Of a stretch of DNA of 64,000 nucleotides, positions 37,310 to 45,892 are shown piece by piece. The stretch comes from Klebsiella pneumoniae (GTDB lineage Bacteria; Verrucomicrobiota; Verrucomicrobiia; Limisphaerales; SXTU01). The stretch spans positions 16,645 through 80,644 of the forward strand of contig CALQJI020000011.1 in assembly GCA_943330855.2 (NCBI GenBank). The letters run 5' to 3'. The notes under the pieces were generated by a model, which was given only the letters and a program-made list of their open reading frames with translations, searched no databases and was not told where the DNA came from. The translations under genes and the position numbers were made by a program. Each line of letters opens with the position of its first letter. Within the stretch, counting starts at the first letter, position 1.

Positions 37310-38557
37310 ATGCGCCCGCTCTTCGCTGCCCTGAGCCTGCTTCTCACCGCGTGCCTGCTCCACGCGCAGGACACGCCCAAGTTCCGCACCGACGCCGACG
37401 GGCCGGCGAGCGTGAAGCTCAGCAAGAGCAAGCCCGCCAAGGGCAAGGAGAAGGAAGCCACGCTGGAATGGTATCAGCTCGTCGAGGGCCAGTTCCCGCC
37501 GGAAGGCTCCGCCCACGCCATCTCCGGCGAGCTGATTCGGAGCGACCACTTGGAGCGCCGTTTCCAAATCCGTGTGGACCGCGACGACAGTCAGGACCGC
37601 GGCGTTTGGGATCTGTCCGTGGACGCCACGCTGCTGCCGTATGGAGCCATCTACTATCACGGCGCACCCGCGGCGTTGCAGGACATCCCGCTGGGCACGC
37701 ACCTCCGCGGCTTGTTCTACCTGAAGGACCCCAAGGAAAAATCTCCCTTGCCCCTCGGCCCGCACAACAACCGCCAAACCCCCGACGCCGACTTCCGCCG
37801 CTGCTTCCGCTTGGAGGATGACTTCAGCTTTCACGCGCGGCAAAAGCAGTCGTGGAAAATCGAGTCCGTGGACCTCGCCACCAACCGGTTCAGCGCGACC
37901 TTGCAGCAGGACGGCAAGCCCATCGGCCAGCCGAAACTCTTCGACCTCCTCACCAGCACCCGCGTGCTGAAGGGCACCGGGATCGGCGACCTCAAGTCAT
38001 TGGCCCCCGGCCAAACCGCGCTGTTCAACCTCACCTGGGCCACGCTCTACGGCCCGGGACGCGTGCTCGAAATCTGGCTCGATGAACCCAGCCGCCAGCT
38101 CGCCACCGCCCACCAGCTCGAACGCCATCGCAACCATATCCGGCAGCGCGGCCTGCCCGGTTGGGTGCAGGCGGTGGATGACGAGAAGCAGCTGGTCACC
38201 ATCACCTTCTTCGGCGGTGTGGATGCGAAGCTCTTCAACGAGTTGACCAACACGAACCCGGAGCCGCTCGGCTGGCCGTTCTCCAAAAACGAGGTCAATC
38301 CGAACGCTCCGAAAGGCGGCATCGCCGTCGCACGCGAGAGCCTGATGACCTACGACCCGGTGAACGACCGCAAGGGCGGCAACATCCTCGACATCAAAAA
38401 AATCCCCGTCGAGCCGGGCAGCAGCGGGGTTCAAATCACCGTGCAATGCGGCATGATGCTGGAGGGCTACCGGCCTCGTCGCATCGTCCGGTTTTACCCC
38501 GCCACCTGGAAAGTCATCGCCCTGCCTCGCGAAGAGGAGTTCAGCGGGCGGGATTAG
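37310..38557 (+). CDS. Secreted hypothetical protein of the DUF1592/DUF1552 operon
   Basis: 415 aa from ATG 37310; signal peptide MRPLFAALSLLLTACLLHAQ. No family recognised. The body is beta-rich: LEWYQLVEGQFPPEGSAHAI, FQIRVDRDDSQDRG, IYYHGAPAALQDIPLGTHLRG, VQAVDDEKQLVTITFFGG. Repeated short OB- or PPIase-like strands suggest a binding protein rather than an enzyme. 35 bases behind the DUF1552 gene and 26 before the LRR gene, so it belongs to that transcript. Confidence 0.75.
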   Translation: MRPLFAALSLLLTACLLHAQDTPKFRTDADGPASVKLSKSKPAKGKEKEATLEWYQLVEGQFPPEGSAHAISGELIRSDHLERRFQIRVDRDDSQDRGVWDLSVDATLLPYGAIYYHGAPAALQDIPLGTHLRGLFYLKDPKEKSPLPLGPHNNRQTPDADFRRCFRLEDDFSFHARQKQSWKIESVDLATNRFSATLQQDGKPIGQPKLFDLLTSTRVLKGTGIGDLKSLAPGQTALFNLTWATLYGPGRVLEIWLDEPSRQLATAHQLERHRNHIRQRGLPGWVQAVDDEKQLVTITFFGGVDAKLFNELTNTNPEPLGWPFSKNEVNPNAPKGGIAVARESLMTYDPVNDRKGGNILDIKKIPVEPGSSGVQITVQCGMMLEGYRPRRIVRFYPATWKVIALPREEEFSGRD

Positions 38558-38583
38558 CCGTCAGTTTCAACTCAGCACCCATC

Positions 38584-39765
38584 ATGATTCGTCCCCTCGC
38601 GTTCACCCTAACCACCTCGTTCCTGATCTTGGCCTCGTCGTTGTCGGCGCAACCGCCCGACCTCACGAAAATCACCTCCCGCGCCCAGCTTGATGCCGCG
38701 ATTGCCGCCACCGGCAACGCCGCGTTGAAACAAGTTTTGCAAACCCACGCCAGCGCCATCCTCGCCGCCGCCGCGCAACGTGCGCACGCGCAAGGCGTGA
38801 TTGAAGCCATCAAGGTCGGCCAAGGAAAAACCGAAGCGACCAACACCACGCCCGCGAGCTTGAAGGCCGCGGCGGGGGGCGAGCTATCCGTCTTCGACAC
38901 GTTGCGGCTGGTGGACCTCGCCATCCCCAACGCCGGGCCGCATGACCATCGCAAGGTCGATCCTTATGATGCCGCCTTCTTCGCGCATCTGGGCGAACTC
39001 ACCGCCCTGGAATCGCTCAACGTCATCGCCACCAAGCTCGGCGACGATGGCATCGCGCCCATCGGCAAGCTGACCAACCTCAAATCACTCCGGTTCACCA
39101 ACAACGGGAAGCTCAGTGACGCCGGGCTGGAAAAACTCGCGGGCCTCAAGAACCTCGAAGCCTTCTCGTTCGTCGGCACCGCGATGAAGGGCCATGCGTT
39201 CGCCAAGTTCGAGGGCTGGACGCGCCTGACGCGGTGCAGCTTCCGTGGGAGCAGCATTGATGACGAAGGTTTGCGGCTAATCTGCGAGCGCTTCCCGACT
39301 CTGGAAAGCCTCGTGCTCGCCCACGCCAAGTTCACCGATGCGGGCGCAGTGGCGCTGGCCAAAATGTCCAAGCTGAAAGGCCTCGAAGTCGGCACTCACA
39401 ACGCCACGGCCGCTGCGCTGCAACACATCACCGCGCTGCCGCTGGAGTATCTGCAACTCGGCGAAGGCTTCACTGCACCTGCAGCCATCCAGACCATCAA
39501 GGGCATCAAGACCCTCAAGCGCTTGACCCTCACGGATTGCAAACTCATCTCGGACGACGAGCTGAAGACCGTCGCCGCCATGAAGCAACTGGAGAACCTC
39601 GAGTTGAGCAACATCCCGCTGCCCGAAACGCGCGTGCCCTTGCTCAAGGATTTCGCGCATCTGAAGGCCTTGCGACTGGTTCCCGCCAATCGCGTCCCGT
39701 TCAGTCCCGACACGCAGGCGGCGATGAAGAAGCTACTGCCCGGGAGCGCCCTGAAGTTCGATTGA
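38584..39765 (+). CDS. Secreted leucine-rich-repeat protein
   Basis: 393 aa from ATG 38584; signal MIRPLAFTLTTSFLILASSLSA. After a helical region (about 25-110) come LRR units of the bacterial/planctomycete type: LTALESLNVIATKLGDDGIA, LTNLKSLRFTNNGKLSDAGL, FPTLESLVLAHAKFTDAGAV and KTLKRLTLTDCKLISDDELK. The repeats give a curved protein-binding scaffold. Last gene of the DUF1592/DUF1552 transcript; a periplasmic binding or assembly role is inferred. Confidence 0.87.
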   Translation: MIRPLAFTLTTSFLILASSLSAQPPDLTKITSRAQLDAAIAATGNAALKQVLQTHASAILAAAAQRAHAQGVIEAIKVGQGKTEATNTTPASLKAAAGGELSVFDTLRLVDLAIPNAGPHDHRKVDPYDAAFFAHLGELTALESLNVIATKLGDDGIAPIGKLTNLKSLRFTNNGKLSDAGLEKLAGLKNLEAFSFVGTAMKGHAFAKFEGWTRLTRCSFRGSSIDDEGLRLICERFPTLESLVLAHAKFTDAGAVALAKMSKLKGLEVGTHNATAAALQHITALPLEYLQLGEGFTAPAAIQTIKGIKTLKRLTLTDCKLISDDELKTVAAMKQLENLELSNIPLPETRVPLLKDFAHLKALRLVPANRVPFSPDTQAAMKKLLPGSALKFD

Positions 39766-39797
39766 CCGCGTGCGTGCCAGCGAACGGCACAGCGGTC

Positions 39798-41045
39798 CTA
39801 CTTCGCTGCGATGCAGAAGAGGTGTTTCTCGCCGCGCAACAGGAGGCGGTTGGCTACGGGCACGGGCGAGGCGATGACGCGTTCGCCCATGTTGTTCTCG
39901 GCGAGCAGCTCAAACTTCCCATTCGCACCAGCGACGAAGACGACGCCGTCTTCGCGGGCCGCGTAAAGTTTCCCATCGGCCAGGCTCGGCGAACTGTAGT
40001 AGCTCGCGCCGCTCTTGGGCAGCGTGCCGGACCAGAGCGTTTTGCCCGTGGCCGGCTCGACGCACTCGACTTCGCCACGGTCGCGGACCAGATAAATTTT
40101 GCCCGCGTGCTCGACCGGCGAGGGCACAAACGTCCCGGTGTCCTTCCGCGTCCACGCGCGGTGCGACGCGGTCACGTCGCCGCTGCCGCCCAGCTTGATG
40201 CCGTGCAGGCGCGAGCCGCGTCCGTAGGGCACGATCGCAAGGTCGCCCGCGAGCACGAAGGAGGAGACGGCGACCCAGTTGCGGCTGGCCTCGGGATTAA
40301 AATCGCCGCAGGACCAGAGGAGTTTTCCATCCGCCGCGTCGTGGGCGGTGAGATGTTCCGCGCCCCAGACCAGCAGCGCCTCGCGGCCGGCGTGGCGCGT
40401 CACGATGGGGGTGGCGTAGCTGTGATCGTTCTCGGTAGGTGTCGTGTAGTTGCGGGAGATTTTCCAGCGTTGCGTGCCGGTGGCCTTGTCGAAGGCCGCC
40501 ATCCACGACTCGCCGTTGTGCATGAGCGTCACCACCACATCGCGCTCGGTGAGCACGGGCGAAGTGCCGTAGTCCCAGTAGAGCGTGTCCTTGCCGAAGC
40601 GCTCGGTGAGGTTCGCCTGCCAACGGACTTTCCCCGCGAAGTCCACCGCCGCGAGCTGGCCGCTCTTGAAGTAGGTGAACACCGACTGGCCATCCGTGAC
40701 GGGCGAGGAGTTGCAGCCGGAGCCGTTGCGATGCTTGCCGGGCTTCTCCGCGCCGAGGGTGGTTTGCCAGAGAGGCTTGCCGTTCCAATCGAAGGCGAGG
40801 AGCGCGTCCTTCCCATCGACAGGCGCGGTGACGTAGATCGTTTGGTTCCAGACGATGGGCGTGGAGCAGCCCTTGCCGGGGAGCGGCGTCTTCCAGAGCC
40901 AGCCGGAGTCGGCGTCGAACTTCACCGGGTAGGTGCCCGCGGCGGTGCTGCCGTTATTGCGGGGGCCGCGCCAACTGGGCCAGTTGCCGTCGGCGGCGAA
41001 GGCGGCGGCAGTGGTGACGGCGAGGGCGAGGGCAATGAGGTGCAT
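39798..41045 (-). CDS. Secreted PQQ-like beta-propeller protein
   Basis: 415 aa from ATG 41045; signal peptide MHLIALALAVTTAAAFA. Tryptophan-docking propeller blades in PQQ/BamB style: NWPSWRGPRNNGST, GWLWKTPLPGKGCSTPI, LAFDWNGKPLWQTTLGAE, AAVDFAGKVRWQANL, AFDKATGTQRWKIS and ECVEPATGKTLWSGTLP. The opening WPSWRGP is typical of the PVC PQQ-like family. No separate catalytic or haem motif. It could bind a cofactor or act as a scaffold. Transcribed toward the LRR gene (32-base convergent gap) and away from the oxidoreductase. Confidence 0.9.
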   Translation of the reverse strand: MHLIALALAVTTAAAFAADGNWPSWRGPRNNGSTAAGTYPVKFDADSGWLWKTPLPGKGCSTPIVWNQTIYVTAPVDGKDALLAFDWNGKPLWQTTLGAEKPGKHRNGSGCNSSPVTDGQSVFTYFKSGQLAAVDFAGKVRWQANLTERFGKDTLYWDYGTSPVLTERDVVVTLMHNGESWMAAFDKATGTQRWKISRNYTTPTENDHSYATPIVTRHAGREALLVWGAEHLTAHDAADGKLLWSCGDFNPEASRNWVAVSSFVLAGDLAIVPYGRGSRLHGIKLGGSGDVTASHRAWTRKDTGTFVPSPVEHAGKIYLVRDRGEVECVEPATGKTLWSGTLPKSGASYYSSPSLADGKLYAAREDGVVFVAGANGKFELLAENNMGERVIASPVPVANRLLLRGEKHLFCIAAK

Positions 41046-41169
41046 GGCGGGAGTGGACGGCGGCGCGGCGCGGAACATTCTCGCCAAGGAGCAGGCCCCG
41101 GCCAAGCCACCTCGCCAGGGCGGAGAACAATTCGTTGCCTTCCCGATTCGATTCAACATCATCCCGCTC
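41046..41169. promoter_or_regulatory. Divergent intergenic region
   Basis: 124 bases between the outward-facing PQQ-like and Gfo/Idh/MocA genes, expected to hold both promoters. I see no clear -35/-10 pair. Confidence 0.4.
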
Positions 41170-42519
41170 ATGAATCAGACCGTCTCGACTGACGACTTGA
41201 ACCGCCGCGCGTTTGTGCAGCGCAGCTCCTTCGCCGCCATGCTGGCCACGCTCGGTGCCGTGGAGTTGCGCGCGCAAGCGCAAGCGCCTGCGGAGAAGAA
41301 GGCCGCCTTCACCGTGAACGTCGCTGTCATCGGCCTCGGGCCATGGGGACGCGAGATCGTCAACGCGCTCGGGCGCACGAAGGAGGCCAAGCTCGTCGCC
41401 ATCTGCGACACCTATCCCGCGATGCTCAAGCGTTCGGCGGACAATGCTCCGGGTGCGGCGCAGGAGAGCGATTACAAGAAGGTGCTCGCGAACAAGGACG
41501 TGCAGGCCGTGGTCATCGCCACGCCCACGCACCAGCACAAGCAGCTCGTCACCGAGGCGCTCGCCGCCGGGAAGCACGTCTATTGCGAAGCCCCGCTCGC
41601 GCACACGGTCGAGGACGCGCGGGCGATTGCGCAGGCGGCGAAGAACACGCCCACGGCGGTCTTCCAGGCCGGGCTACAATTACGCTCCGACACGCAGCGG
41701 CATTTCCTCATGCAGTTCATCCGTTCCGGCGCGCTGGGCAAAAATATCTTCGCCCGCGCGCAGTGGCACAAGAAGCAGAGCTGGCGCAAGGCCTCGCCGA
41801 ATCCCGACCGCGAGCGCGAAATCAACTGGCACCTCCGCGCCGAACAGAGCGCCGGACTCGTCGGCGAAATCGGCATCCATCAGGTGGACAACAACTCGTG
41901 GTTCCTCAAGGACCAGCCCGTCGCCGTCACCGGCTTCGGCGGCATTCTGCACTGGACCGACGGGCGCACGGTGGCCGACACCGCGCAGTGCGTCTTCGAG
42001 TATGGGCAGGGCGTGAACTTCAGCTACGACATCTCGCTGGCGAACTCCTTCGATTCCGATTACGAGATGATTTACGGGACCGAGGCGGCGGTGCTGATGC
42101 GCGGCGCGAAGGCGTGGATGTTCAAGGAGTCCGATGCGCCGCTGCTGGGCTGGGAGGTCTACGCGCGCAAGGACAACTTCCAAAAGGAGACGGGCATCGC
42201 GCTCGTGGCCAACGCCACCAAGCTCGCCGCGCAGGGCGATCAGGCGGAGGAAACCTCGCCGGTCAACACGTCGCTCTTGTCTGCGCTGGAGGCTTTCCTG
42301 ACGAATGCGAACGAAGTCACCACCGCAGTCGAAGACTTCAAAGCCACCTTCGGCGACGCCGACAAGGCCGCGCTCACGAAGCACCTCGTCACCGTCCCGC
42401 GTCAGCCGGCAGCCACCGCCCAAGACGGCTTCGAGGCCACCGTGAGCGTGCTCAAAGCCAGCGAGGCCGTCGCGAAAAAGGCCCGCATCGTCTTCGCGAA
42501 GGAGTGGTTTCAGGTGTGA
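41170..42519 (+). CDS. Tat-exported Gfo/Idh/MocA oxidoreductase
   Basis: 449 aa from ATG 41170. Tat-like leader (NRRAFVQRSSFAAMLATLG). Rossmann domain: NVAVIGLGPWGREIVNALG, VAICDTYPAML, DVQAVVIATPTHQHKQL, and GKHVYCEAPLAHTVEDA, where the usual EKP is EAP, so the catalytic lysine appears replaced by alanine. The C-terminal sheet domain contains EIGIHQVDNNSWFL and GFGGILHWTDGR. Exported members of this family carry their tightly bound NAD(P) through Tat and oxidise sugars. The Lys loss could mean altered or lost dehydrogenase activity. Confidence 0.9.
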   Translation: MNQTVSTDDLNRRAFVQRSSFAAMLATLGAVELRAQAQAPAEKKAAFTVNVAVIGLGPWGREIVNALGRTKEAKLVAICDTYPAMLKRSADNAPGAAQESDYKKVLANKDVQAVVIATPTHQHKQLVTEALAAGKHVYCEAPLAHTVEDARAIAQAAKNTPTAVFQAGLQLRSDTQRHFLMQFIRSGALGKNIFARAQWHKKQSWRKASPNPDREREINWHLRAEQSAGLVGEIGIHQVDNNSWFLKDQPVAVTGFGGILHWTDGRTVADTAQCVFEYGQGVNFSYDISLANSFDSDYEMIYGTEAAVLMRGAKAWMFKESDAPLLGWEVYARKDNFQKETGIALVANATKLAAQGDQAEETSPVNTSLLSALEAFLTNANEVTTAVEDFKATFGDADKAALTKHLVTVPRQPAATAQDGFEATVSVLKASEAVAKKARIVFAKEWFQV

Positions 42520-42556
42520 TGACGATGGGCCTACAGCCGCCGGGGCGGCGCCGCTA

Positions 42557-42928
42557 CTAGCGCGCCGAGGGCATGTAGTCGGGCAACGGCTTGAGCACGC
42601 CGTTCTCCACCAGGGCAACGATGAGGAGGGTGTAGGCCAGCGAGATGCCGAGGTCGGTGATGAGCTGGCGCCGGGTGTAGGGCTTGGGCTTTTCCGAGAG
42701 CGCTTGCTGCGCCCCTTTTTGCATGAGCACGAGGCCGAGCACATTGGTCAGCCAGTAGCCCAGCACGAAGCTTGCGGTGAAGACCGCCGGCCAGAAGAGG
42801 CTCACGAGCCAGGCGAAGCCCAGCGCGAGGGGGATGTTGACGAAGAGGTCGTTCCACCACGAGAGCGGCGAAAGCATGAAGCCGATGAAGGCGAGCGTGC
42901 TGCCGGCGAGTTTGCGTTTCCAAGACAT
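42557..42928 (-). CDS. Small inner-membrane protein, unknown
   Basis: 123 aa from ATG 42928. Hydrophobic segments at about 8-25 (GSTLAFIGFMLSPLSWW), 30-68 (two helices, LALGFAWLVSLFW and VFTASFVLGYWLTNVLGL) and 92-110 (GISLAYTLLIVALVENG). A basic loop (SEKPKPYTRRQL) separates them. No family recognised. It lies 84 bases downstream of pyruvate kinase on the same strand; heptamer-like repeats (units like ATTCGCC) occupy the gap. Confidence 0.75.
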   Translation of the reverse strand: MSWKRKLAGSTLAFIGFMLSPLSWWNDLFVNIPLALGFAWLVSLFWPAVFTASFVLGYWLTNVLGLVLMQKGAQQALSEKPKPYTRRQLITDLGISLAYTLLIVALVENGVLKPLPDYMPSAR

Positions 42929-42937
42929 CGGAATGGG

Positions 42938-43008
42938 GAATTTCGTATGGCGAATGCGGCCCGGGCGCACGCGGCGGATTCGCCACTCGCCTTGCTCCAT
43001 TCGCAACT
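42938..43008. repeat. Heptamer-like repeats between pyk and membrane protein
   Basis: Two clusters of degenerate 7-base units (ATTCGCC, ACTCGCC, ATTCGCA on one side; complementary TATGGCG/GAATGCG on the other) face each other as an imperfect inverted repeat. Confidence 0.55.
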
Positions 43009-43012
43009 GGGT

Positions 43013-44419
43013 TTACTCCAAGACGCGCATCTGCACCGCGTCCACGATCTGCGTGCCGCTGGACATGGCGCTGATGATGACGACGGTGTGGCCGCGATGA
43101 ATGATCCCGGCCTCCGTCATGCGGATGAGCGCGAGATCGATGTTTTTCTGCGGGTCGTTGTTGTCGAAAGGGAATACGACGGGAGTGAGGCCCCAGTTCA
43201 ACGCGAGGGAGTCGGCTAACGGCCAGCTCTCGCACACGGCGTAAATGGGCGAGTAGCGCGGGCGCAGCCAGGAGGTCCAGCGGGCCATGCTGCCGCGCCG
43301 GGTGAAGACAATGATGGCTTCGGCGCGCAGTTGGTCCGCCATGACGACGGCGCTCTTGATAAGCTTCTGACGGGGGCTGGTCAGCTCGGCGCGCTCGTGG
43401 TAACCGGCGTTGCCGCTGCGTTCGATGCGGCGGGCGATGCGGTCGAAGACCTCGATGCACTTCACGGGGTATTTGCCCACCGTGGTCTCGCCGGAGAGCA
43501 TGATGGCGTCGGCCTGCTCGAAGACGGCGTTGGCCACATCCGTGATCTCGGCGCGGGTGGGCATGGGGTTCTCGATCATGCTCTCAAGCATGTGCGTGGC
43601 GACGATGACGGGCTTGCCGACGCGGAGACAGAGTTTGACGGCCTTGCGCTGGATGATGGGCAGTTCCTCGTAAGGGCACTCGATGCCGAGGTCGCCGCGC
43701 GCGACCATGATGCCGTCGGCTTCGGTGACAATTTCCTCAAGGTTCTTCACCGCCTGCTGGTCCTCGATCTTGGCGATGATTTGCGGACGGTGCTTGGACC
43801 CCTCGGTGAGCGCGCGGAGCTGGCGGAGATCCTTCGCCTCGCGCACGAAGGAGAGCGCGAGGTAGTCCACGCCGACTTCAAGGCCGAGGGCGACGTCGGC
43901 AATATCCTTGGCGGTGAGGGCGGGGAGGCTGACCTTGACGCCGGGAAGGTTGATGTGGCGGCGGCTGCCGAGCTTGCCGGGGATGAGGACTTCGCACTCG
44001 ACCTTGTTGTGGAGCTTGGCGAGGACTTTCATATGGATGGCCCCGTTGTCGAACAGGACCACGTCGCCGACGCTGATATCGCTGACGAAGTGCTCGTAGT
44101 TCACATCCACGGAATGCTCCTCCTCGCTCTTCTCGCCGCGCACGGTGAGGGTGAACTTCTGGCCGGGCTGGAGGTCAAGCGGCACGGGGAGGTCGCCGGT
44201 GCGGATGGCGGGGCCTTGCGTGTCCATAAGGATGCCGATGGAGCGTTTGCGGGCCTGGGCGGCGGCGCGGAGGTGCTGCACGGTGGCACGCACCCAATCG
44301 TGGGGCGCGTGGGACATGTTGAGCCGGGCGATGTTCATGCCGGCGTCGATGAGCTGACCGAGGATTTCGGGCGAGCTCGTGACGGGGCCGAGCGTGGCGA
44401 TGATTTTGGTGCGGCGCAT
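43013..44419 (-). CDS. pyk: Pyruvate kinase
   Basis: 468 aa. Converts phosphoenolpyruvate and ADP to pyruvate and ATP at the end of glycolysis. RRTKIIATLGPVTSSPE start, MNIARLNMSHAPHDW, substrate loop DTQGPAIRTGDL (usual form L.GPKIRTG; this variant has Gln and Ala), catalytic KIEDQQAVKNLEEI, MVARGDLGIECP, and VATHMLESMIENPMPTRAE with the signature region. The C-terminal allosteric domain (about 340-468) is complete. Single gene with a 117-base gap upstream. Confidence 0.96.
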   Translation of the reverse strand: MRRTKIIATLGPVTSSPEILGQLIDAGMNIARLNMSHAPHDWVRATVQHLRAAAQARKRSIGILMDTQGPAIRTGDLPVPLDLQPGQKFTLTVRGEKSEEEHSVDVNYEHFVSDISVGDVVLFDNGAIHMKVLAKLHNKVECEVLIPGKLGSRRHINLPGVKVSLPALTAKDIADVALGLEVGVDYLALSFVREAKDLRQLRALTEGSKHRPQIIAKIEDQQAVKNLEEIVTEADGIMVARGDLGIECPYEELPIIQRKAVKLCLRVGKPVIVATHMLESMIENPMPTRAEITDVANAVFEQADAIMLSGETTVGKYPVKCIEVFDRIARRIERSGNAGYHERAELTSPRQKLIKSAVVMADQLRAEAIIVFTRRGSMARWTSWLRPRYSPIYAVCESWPLADSLALNWGLTPVVFPFDNNDPQKNIDLALIRMTEAGIIHRGHTVVIISAMSSGTQIVDAVQMRVLE

Positions 44420-44536
44420 AAAGTGGTGTGGCGGGGAAACACGCGGCTGAGGAAGGCCGAGGTGACCTCAGGGCGACGATAGGTGCGTGGTGCTGAATTG
44501 GAAGGGGGAAAGTGCGCCGGGTGCGTGGTGCGCGGG

Positions 44537-45562
44537 CTATTTCCGCTTTCCGCCGAGGCGCTGAAGGGCTTCGCCGAGTTGGTGGAGTTTCACCCACGCG
44601 CTGCTGCCGTCCACTTGCACGGAGGTCTCGGCGTCGATGCGGCCGTCGGTGATCCAACGAAGCAGAACAGTCGCGGGGACGGGGCCGTAGTGCTTGCCGT
44701 CGGCACCGATGACGCGGTAGTGGCGAGCAAGGTCCACAAGGCGCTTGAGCTTCGGGATCGCGTCGGTGGGGACGGGGGGCGGCAGCGTGGGTGAGGCCGC
44801 CGGGGAAGGGCGCGCAGGGTCGGCTGTGGTCGTGGACGAGACGCCCAGTGTGGCTTCGTCCCGGACCATCAGCTCGCCAATCTTGAACTGCGGAAATTTC
44901 ATTTCGCCCAGTGGCAGACTGTCGTTGCTCTCAGATGCCGGACGGGTAGGGACAGGGCCGGCCTTTGAATCGCCGGGCTTTACCAGAATACCTTTTGCGG
45001 ACGATGTCGCGTTAGCGAGGGTCTGGTAGCCGTTGACAAGCCGTTCGAGGCGTCCCGTCGCGAGGTCCATCAGTGCGCCGTGGACGGGGACGCGCGGGCC
45101 GATGAGGGGGCTGGCGCGGACGTATTCGACGGCCTTGAGGACGTTTTGGCGCTCGCTGGCAAAAAGGCCGAAGTATTCCTGCAAGTTCTCCGGCATTTGG
45201 GCGCGCTCGATGCCCAGGGCGGCGAACTTAGCGAGCAGTTCCATCGTGCCGGTCTTGCGCACGAGACAATCCGTGTGGCCGAGGATGAGGATTTCGCGCC
45301 CGCCCTTCACCGCGCAGGCGAGTGCGAGGGACCGCAGGGTGCTGCTCATCGGGCCGGTGATGATGTTGCCGGCGTTGCGCAGCCAGATGCAGTGGGACTC
45401 CGGCACCCCGAGCGCGTCGGGCAGGAGCGGGTTCAGACGGGAGTCAATGCACGTGAGCATGACCAGCGGCAGGCTGTCGGCAAACTCGCCGGGTTCAAGC
45501 AGGTCCTTCGCGGTGGGGTTAAAACGCTGATTGGCGTCGAGAATGGCATCGAACAGGCGCAT
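44537..45562 (-). CDS. Beta-carbonic anhydrase-like protein fused to GYF_2 domain
   Basis: 341 aa, no signal peptide. Residues 1-190 are a beta-carbonic anhydrase domain: MLTCIDSRLNP carries the Cys, Asp and Arg of the zinc site, LRNAGNI follows, and LILGHTDC gives the His and second Cys. A linker rich in Pro, Ala and Thr (about 195-285) leads to a C-terminal GYF_2-like domain (HYRVIGADGKHYGPVPATVLL ... DGSSAWVKL). GYF_2 modules usually mediate protein binding. The domain pairing is uncommon; it could tether CO2/bicarbonate conversion to a complex. Confidence 0.88.
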   Translation of the reverse strand: MRLFDAILDANQRFNPTAKDLLEPGEFADSLPLVMLTCIDSRLNPLLPDALGVPESHCIWLRNAGNIITGPMSSTLRSLALACAVKGGREILILGHTDCLVRKTGTMELLAKFAALGIERAQMPENLQEYFGLFASERQNVLKAVEYVRASPLIGPRVPVHGALMDLATGRLERLVNGYQTLANATSSAKGILVKPGDSKAGPVPTRPASESNDSLPLGEMKFPQFKIGELMVRDEATLGVSSTTTADPARPSPAASPTLPPPVPTDAIPKLKRLVDLARHYRVIGADGKHYGPVPATVLLRWITDGRIDAETSVQVDGSSAWVKLHQLGEALQRLGGKRK

Positions 45563-45892
45563 AGCGGTGAATTTCGAGCGCAGTGAAGCGCAGGTGGCAG
45601 GTGGCTACAATAGGAAAACTGGGCGCCGTGCACAAAGGGCGGCCACCCCCTGCTCGGCACTCCGTAAACAAAGGAGTCCTAGGGTAAAACTTGCCAGACA
45701 CAGGTGAACAGTTTGTGAAGAATGTGAACAAACAGCCGACAGCCGACTTTCTGGAAGATACACGTCAGGTTGTAGGGGGGGGCCAAAATGAACGCAACTC
45801 CTTGTTGTTACCTTGACACCAAAGGTTGTTTTGCCTATTCACACCCCTTAATACTAAGAGTGATTCTTTAATTACTCTCTGTTTAGTAAGAC
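45563..45892 (+). promoter_or_regulatory. dnaN upstream region with DnaA-box-like sites and promoter
   Basis: 330 bases without a gene. TTGACA at 45813-45818 and TATTCA at 45836-45841, 17 bases apart, form a plausible promoter reading into dnaN. Three 9-mers match the DnaA box TTATNCACA at 8 of 9 positions: TTCTTCACA and TTGTTCACA (complements of adjacent sites 45714-45722 and 45723-45731) and CTATTCACA at 45835-45843, which covers the -10. An AT-rich stretch follows at 45846-45890. This fits DnaA control of dnaN; an origin is possible but unproven. Confidence 0.5.
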
